Source: Armatimonadota bacterium (GTDB taxonomy: Bacteria > Armatimonadota > Fimbriimonadia > Fimbriimonadales > Fimbriimonadaceae). Taken from it: 8,457 nucleotides of DNA. The notes beneath the pieces are model-generated. The model saw only the letters and a program-made list of their open reading frames with translations, had not been told where the DNA came from and did not search any database. This document shows, piece by piece, positions 6,690-8,457 of the stretch. The stretch is taken from the NCBI GenBank assembly GCA_023428805.1, contig JAEYWW010000313.1:1-8457 (forward strand), read 5' to 3'. Within the stretch, counting starts at the first letter, position 1. Each line of letters opens with the position of its first letter. The position numbers were made by a program, and so were the translations under genes.

Positions 6690-7830
6690 CTACTTTCTTT
6701 CTGGCGCAGCAGAGGTGGAGCTGCTCCAGCTTCCGTAGCTCCATTGTCTTCGCGGGTCAAGCTTTGAGTAGAGCGTGGCCGTCCGGTCGGAGGTGGTTTC
6801 AAATGCCGCAATCCGCAGGAGGGAGCGGGGCCCCGGCATTCCATTCATCCGTGTGAAGTCCACATCTTCGACCCGGGTCTGTTGCGCCCACGCAATGACA
6901 ATATCGTCTTTGGGGATGCTTCGGGTTCCGTAGGCATAGTTGGGGAATGCAACATCGGCAATCTTGTTGGTGGCCAGATCGAGGGCCTGCTCCTGATCTC
7001 CGTTGCCGCCGATGACCAACAGCTTTTCATTGTCGGACAGAGTCGCACCCCATCCGCCCGCGACGGGAGTCTTCAGACCCTTGTCCCACATCACAACACA
7101 GGGAGCCTCTGAGCTGGAAGCAGGAAACCGCCCCCCTCCCGGAAGGCTGCGCACCATCGCGCGGGGATAAGCGGCAACGTACCATGCCCTCGTCCCGTCG
7201 GCGCTCAGCGACATCTGATCCTCGAATGCCTGATGGGTGAGCACGTCGATGTGCCGGGTGTCGAGGTTGATTCGATTGATGGAGCCGACAGACATGTGGG
7301 CAGGTGGATTGTGGAGCTGCTGGCGGCCCTTGCCGTTGAAGTAGATGGCGATGTCCGCTTTCCGCGCGAGCGCGATGTTCTCTCCAACGGCGTCATCCCA
7401 AAGCGCGTCTCCCTTTTGCCTCGAAGATCGTGGTGACCTTGGAGGAGTTCAGGTCGATCTTCATCATCTTGTGGCGCTTGGCCATCATGTTGTTCACCAA
7501 GACCACAACTGTGCCGAGTTCGTTTGGTCCCGCGACCGCATAAGTGTTCTCGTCCCGCCCGAGTCGATGAGTGAAAATCCGGTTGCCGGTGGCCACATCA
7601 ATCGCAATCAGGTCGCTCAGTTCATCCACCATCAAAGTGCCATTCAAACCGAGGTCGGTTGCGGTGACCTTGACCTCATGGGCGTTCGCTGCGATCACAT
7701 CCTCCTTGTTCGGCGGTGTGACCATGCCGTACATCATCGACGCTGCGGGATAGAGCAGGCAGCAGCCGCAGAGGAGGCAGACCCCGACGACCCCGGCAAT
7801 CCAGAAAATCGGCGCGCGTGATTTGGACAC
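6690..7830 (-). CDS. Membrane-anchored beta-propeller-like protein, interrupted by a frameshift
   Basis: Two minus-strand reading frames together encode one protein of about 379 residues. The first runs from the GTG at 7830 to a stop near 7393 (145 residues); the second is open from above 7430 down to the TAG at 6692-6690. The N-terminus MSKSRAPIFWIAGVVGV begins a positively charged, hydrophobic anchor (about 7-31) with LLCGCC, which could be a membrane helix or possibly a lipobox. The remainder is extracytoplasmic and shows repeated strands of the type IAIDVATGN, MMKIDLNSS, INRINLDTR and QALDLATNK, as in WD40-like or PQQ-like beta-propellers. Two of these lie before the frameshift and two after it, so both halves belong to one fold. 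Joining the frames gives FEAKGDALWDD across the break. No Shine-Dalgarno is evident. Function is unknown; propellers mainly bind ligands or proteins. It may be a pseudogene, an error, or a real shifted gene. Confidence 0.75.
7410..7419 (-). other. Frameshift site in the beta-propeller gene
   Basis: On the minus strand the sequence reads GCAAAAGGGA. The upstream frame is GCA AAA GGG AGA and runs into a stop at 7395-7393. Skipping one base gives GCA AAA GGA GAC, which joins the second frame smoothly into GDALWDDAVGENI. Thus the sequence holds one base too many in an AAAAGGG run. This is typical of an indel error or recent mutation at a homopolymer; a programmed +1 shift is less likely because no recoding signal is visible. 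Confidence 0.75.
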
Positions 7831-7886
7831 ATGATGAGTGCATCTTCGATTTCTCTTCGTTCAAACCCAGGTAGATTCAAGATTAT
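7831..7886. promoter_or_regulatory. Divergent intergenic region between the propeller and alcohol dehydrogenase genes
   Basis: These 56 bases separate two genes that read away from each other, so both promoters must lie here or inside the neighbouring coding ends. On the plus strand TAGATT at 7873-7878 (four of six -10 matches) sits 8 bases before the ATG at 7887. On the minus strand TTGAAT and TTGAAC are possible -35 sequences, but no good -10 is seen. No palindromic operator stands out. Confidence 0.35.
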
Positions 7887-8457
7887 ATGAGCCTTCCCAC
7901 CGCCGCCTACGCTGTTCCCTCGCAGTCCGCTCCGCTTGCGCCTTGGAGTTTTGAGCGCAGGGAACCGGGGGAGGGTGAGGTTCTGGTCGAGATTCTCTAC
8001 TGCGGCGTCTGCCATACCGACATCCATTTCGCTCGAAATGAGTGGGGAGGTTCCGTCTACCCGATGGTTCCCGGTCATGAGATTGTCGGGATCGTGACTC
8101 GGGCTGGCTCGGGAGTCGGCAAGTGGAAGGAGGGCGACCGGGTGGGGATCGGGTGCTTTGTGGATTCCTGCCGCACGTGCGCCGCCTGCGAGGCGGGCGA
8201 GGAGCAGTACTGCGAGAAGGGGGCGACGTTCACCTACAATTCACCGGATCGGCACGGCGCCAACACCTATGGAGGCTATTCGACGCAGATCGTCGTGGAT
8301 GAGAATTACCTCGTCCGCGTGCCGGAATCTCTCCCGATGGATGCCGCCGCGCCGCTGCTGTGCGCCGGGATCACAACCTACTCGCCCCTGCGGCACTTTG
8401 GAGTGAGGGAGGGCATGAAGGTCGGGGTCGTGGGATTGGGCGGTCTCGGGCACATGG
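7887..8457 (+). CDS. Zinc-dependent alcohol/aldehyde dehydrogenase, YahK/cinnamyl-alcohol-dehydrogenase type (partial, 3' end missing)
   Basis: This medium-chain dehydrogenase runs off the window after 190 residues of an expected 350 or so. It interconverts alcohols and aldehydes with a nicotinamide cofactor, probably NADP as in E. coli YahK, in the cytoplasm. The catalytic zinc site is intact: Cys42 (YCGVCHTD), His64 and Glu65 (PGHE) and Cys159 (LLCAG). The structural zinc site has Cys95, Cys98, Cys101 and Cys109. The segment GDRVGIGCFVDSC, the GGYSTQIVV strand and LLCAGITTYSPLRHF closely match YahK. The cofactor fold begins with GLGGLG at 183-188 and is cut just after. The ATG at 7887 opens directly into a typical N-terminus (MSLPTAAYAV); an AGGT 14 bases upstream is too distant to be a good Shine-Dalgarno. 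Its neighbour gives no clue to substrate; detoxification of aldehydes is the usual role in this group. Confidence 0.93.
   Translation, partial: MSLPTAAYAVPSQSAPLAPWSFERREPGEGEVLVEILYCGVCHTDIHFARNEWGGSVYPMVPGHEIVGIVTRAGSGVGKWKEGDRVGIGCFVDSCRTCAACEAGEEQYCEKGATFTYNSPDRHGANTYGGYSTQIVVDENYLVRVPESLPMDAAAPLLCAGITTYSPLRHFGVREGMKVGVVGLGGLGHM

Noticed and set aside
6683..6702. Small hairpin (AGTA-GGGC-TACT followed by T-rich bases) as a terminator
   Set aside because: The stem is only four base pairs with two A-T pairs at the base, and the T run is interrupted. It could arise by chance.
7410..7419. Programmed ribosomal frameshifting at AAAAGGG
   Set aside because: The needed shift is +1, whereas the usual bacterial slippery heptamers cause -1 shifts. 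The heptamer does not fit the canonical pattern and no stimulatory structure or internal Shine-Dalgarno is obvious. An indel is the simpler reading.
7345..7821. Plus-strand open frame of 158 codons opposite the propeller gene
   Set aside because: The minus strand has the anchor segment and repeated propeller strands in the same region, while the plus-strand product shows no recognisable motif.

Overview
The window looks like chromosomal DNA from a moderately high-GC, free-living, respiring bacterium. Taxonomy cannot be fixed from the sequence alone. A short UroD-like gene inside a nuo operon, GTG starts without Shine-Dalgarno motifs, and large secreted beta-sandwich proteins would suit a group such as Armatimonadota (Fimbriimonadia), but that is a low-confidence inference. 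No mobile element, CRISPR array, tRNA, rRNA or phage gene was seen.

Layout. Bases 1-3518 are a tightly packed plus-strand operon: the 3' end of nuoM (complex I proton-pumping subunit M), a short uroporphyrinogen-decarboxylase-like protein (488-1132), nuoN (1135-2670), and a sugar phosphate isomerase/epimerase-like TIM-barrel protein (2667-3518). The junctions are TAATG, a 2-base gap and ATGA, so translation is probably coupled. After 41 bases comes a large exported protein of 770 residues (3560-5872). It has two similar N-terminal beta-sandwich units, two Ig-like units and a distinct C-terminal domain. A small exported gluzincin-type metallopeptidase follows (about 5905-6687). On the minus strand and convergent with it is a membrane-anchored beta-propeller protein (7830-6690), broken in this sequence by a one-base frameshift near 7413. 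A 56-base divergent spacer separates it from a plus-strand zinc alcohol dehydrogenase of the YahK/CAD type (7887 to the window edge, 3' end missing).

How the genes work together. nuoM and nuoN belong to respiratory complex I. The two enzyme-like genes packed around nuoN have no obvious respiratory role and may simply be co-expressed. The exported protein and metallopeptidase form a second adjacent pair, perhaps acting at the cell envelope. The propeller and dehydrogenase genes are divergent and need not be related.

The most notable points are a long acidic tail on NuoM, the conserved-looking but miniature UroD-like protein between nuoM and nuoN, the repeat architecture of the exported protein next to an HExxH peptidase, the frameshift in the propeller gene, and several starts without a recognisable ribosome binding site. 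I found no convincing evidence of a wholly new multi-gene system.
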